A stretch of DNA of 64,000 bases, taken from contig NZ_AOIJ01000043.1 in NCBI RefSeq assembly GCF_000337175.1, forward strand, positions 302 through 64,301, given 5' to 3'. The stretch is from Natrinema gari JCM 14663. GTDB taxonomy: Archaea > Halobacteriota > Halobacteria > Halobacteriales > Natrialbaceae. The notes under the pieces are model-generated. The model did no database searches and had not been told where the DNA came from. It was given only the letters and a program-made list of their open reading frames with translations. Each line of letters opens with the position of its first letter. Positions within the stretch are counted from its first letter, which is position 1. Shown here piece by piece: positions 63,076-64,000 of the stretch. A program made the position numbers and the translations under genes.

Positions 63076-63462
63076 TCACTCGTCCTCGACGGACGCGATG
63101 GCTTCGATCTCGACGCCGACGCCCTTCGGGAGCGCGGCGACCTCGACGGCGCTGCGGGCCGGCGGCTGGTCGTCGAAGTAGTCGGCGTAGGCTTCGTTCA
63201 TCGCCTCGAAGTCGTCGATATCGTCGAGGAAGACGGTCACTTTGAGGACGTCCTCGTAGCTCGCGCCCGCTTCGTCGAGGACGGCGTCGAGGTTGTAGAG
63301 GGCCTGCTCGGTCTGGTCCTCGATCGGTTCGTCGTCGAGCAACTCGCCGTCGGCGGTCATGGGAATCTGACCCGCGGTGAACACCAGCGAGTCGTTCCCG
63401 GTCGCTTGACTGTACGCACCGACTGCAGCAGGCGCATCGTCAGTTTCGATGATTCGTTTCAT
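63076..63462 (-). CDS. ridA: RidA-family enamine/imine deaminase
   Basis: This 128-residue Rid protein begins MKRIIETDDAPAAVGAYSQA. It shows FTAGQIPMT, LDAVLDEAGASYEDVLKVTV and the final RSAVEVAALPKGVGVEIEAIA, which includes the conserved active-site Arg. It hydrolyses 2-aminoacrylate and related imines released by PLP dehydratases. The neighbouring threonine dehydratase makes exactly such intermediates, so the pairing is functionally sensible. Confidence 0.94.
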   Translation of the reverse strand: MKRIIETDDAPAAVGAYSQATGNDSLVFTAGQIPMTADGELLDDEPIEDQTEQALYNLDAVLDEAGASYEDVLKVTVFLDDIDDFEAMNEAYADYFDDQPPARSAVEVAALPKGVGVEIEAIASVEDE

Positions 63463-63552
63463 ACTCGAAGCCACACACCGAAGTGGCATAAAAGCGGGCG
63501 AAGTCACATTCCCGCCGGCAGGGGAACGGGACGCGTCGTTACCCAGTCGCCC

Positions 63553-64000
63553 TCACGCGAGCACGTCGACCGGGTACCCCGCATCCCGCAGATCGGCGAG
63601 GAAGTTATCCACGTGGTCGGGGCCGCGCATCTCGAGTTCGATCTCGACCTCCGTGTCGTTCATCTCGACATCGCGGGAGGTCCGGTCGTGGTGGATCGCG
63701 TAGATGTTGGCCTGATGGGCGGTAAAGACATCCAGGAGGTCCTCGAGCGCGCCCGGTCGGTCTTTCAGCACGGTCCGGATCTTCAGATAGCGGCCCGTCT
63801 CGACGAGGCCGCGAACGATGACGTTCGTCAGCGTGTTGAGGTCGATGTTGCCGCCACAGAGCGCGGCGACGATCGTCTCGTCCGCGTCGTACTGGAACTT
63901 CTCGAAGAGAACGGCGGCGAGCGGGACCGCGCCGGCCCCTTCGACGACGGTCTTCGAGCGCTCGAGCAGGTAGACCAGGGCGACGGCGATTTCGGGATCG
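63553..64000 (-). CDS. ilvA: Threonine dehydratase, C-terminal part (truncated by window edge)
   Basis: The visible 148 residues contain the end of the PLP domain (VVEGAGAVPLAAVLFEK and VAALCGGNIDLNTLT) and a C-terminal ACT domain (LKIRTVLKDRPGALEDLLDV) expected to bind an allosteric amino acid. The N-terminal PLP-lysine region lies beyond the window. This is the threonine ammonia-lyase of isoleucine synthesis or threonine degradation. RidA is just downstream, consistent with removal of its reactive enamine product. Confidence 0.9.
   Translation of the reverse strand, partial: DPEIAVALVYLLERSKTVVEGAGAVPLAAVLFEKFQYDADETIVAALCGGNIDLNTLTNVIVRGLVETGRYLKIRTVLKDRPGALEDLLDVFTAHQANIYAIHHDRTSRDVEMNDTEVEIELEMRGPDHVDNFLADLRDAGYPVDVLA

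Overview
The window is chromosomal DNA from a halophilic archaeon (class Halobacteria). The proteins are strongly acidic and the DNA is GC-rich. TATA boxes commonly lie about 25-30 bp ahead of start codons, as in leaderless archaeal transcription. Marker genes are archaeal or haloarchaeal: cdrL-cdrS-ftsZ2, ncsA, rio2, rpl15e, aRF1, carS, gfcR, a bacterial-type threonyl-tRNA synthetase and the small subunit of methylaspartate mutase. The genus cannot be fixed from the sequence alone; Natrialbales-type genomes fit best.

Layout. 1-650: a truncated gene, two tiny overlapping genes and tRNA-Tyr(GTA). 775-4224: the cell-division locus (cdrL, cdrS, ftsZ2) with a repeated operator-like motif, then ncsA. 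4377-8536: a hydrolase, a haloarchaeal hypothetical, an ABC-2 exporter and an HTH regulator. 8966-11585: a tight envelope operon (DUF6230, DUF6114, a secreted sequon-rich protein, a small membrane protein), preceded by a possible leader ORF. 11634-17085: housekeeping and repair genes (methyltransferase, endonuclease IV, HAD, lipoate ligase, RIO2) and a decayed GNAT. 17436-21517: a mobile island with a ruined transposase, a HAD-NUDIX fusion and an MFS transporter. 22097-26059: a siderophore-type ABC permease and binding protein without an ATPase, plus an HTH regulator with its own iron box. 26285-36272: L15e, a universal stress protein, mutase subunit, gfcR, thrS, pyrE, an esterase, carS, two unusual lipoproteins, a TnpB relic and two candidate structured RNAs. 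36448-49892: glutamate dehydrogenase, membrane proteins (one a frameshifted paralog), threonine synthase, udk, argS, a MinD-like ATPase, aRF1 and a DUF2891 protein. 49996-61458: an iron-box-controlled region. 61508-64000: a SRAP protein, tRNA-Ser(GGA), ridA and the end of a threonine dehydratase.

The strongest unifying signal is a near-perfect palindrome, TTTAGGY-NN-RCCTAAA. It occurs seven times, always at a promoter, and matches the DtxR/IdeR/SirR-type iron box. It precedes two iron ABC systems and a regulator, but also a flippase-like membrane protein, a reversibly-glycosylated-polypeptide-type glycosyltransferase, a GT2 glycosyltransferase and a GMC oxidoreductase/gluconate-dehydrogenase pair. 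In the 51-58 kb block, iron-uptake genes and glycosylation genes overlap by four bases, so they are very probably one iron-starvation response. This is the best candidate here for an undescribed system. Second is the DUF6230/DUF6114 operon, whose third product carries a dense array of N-glycosylation sequons.
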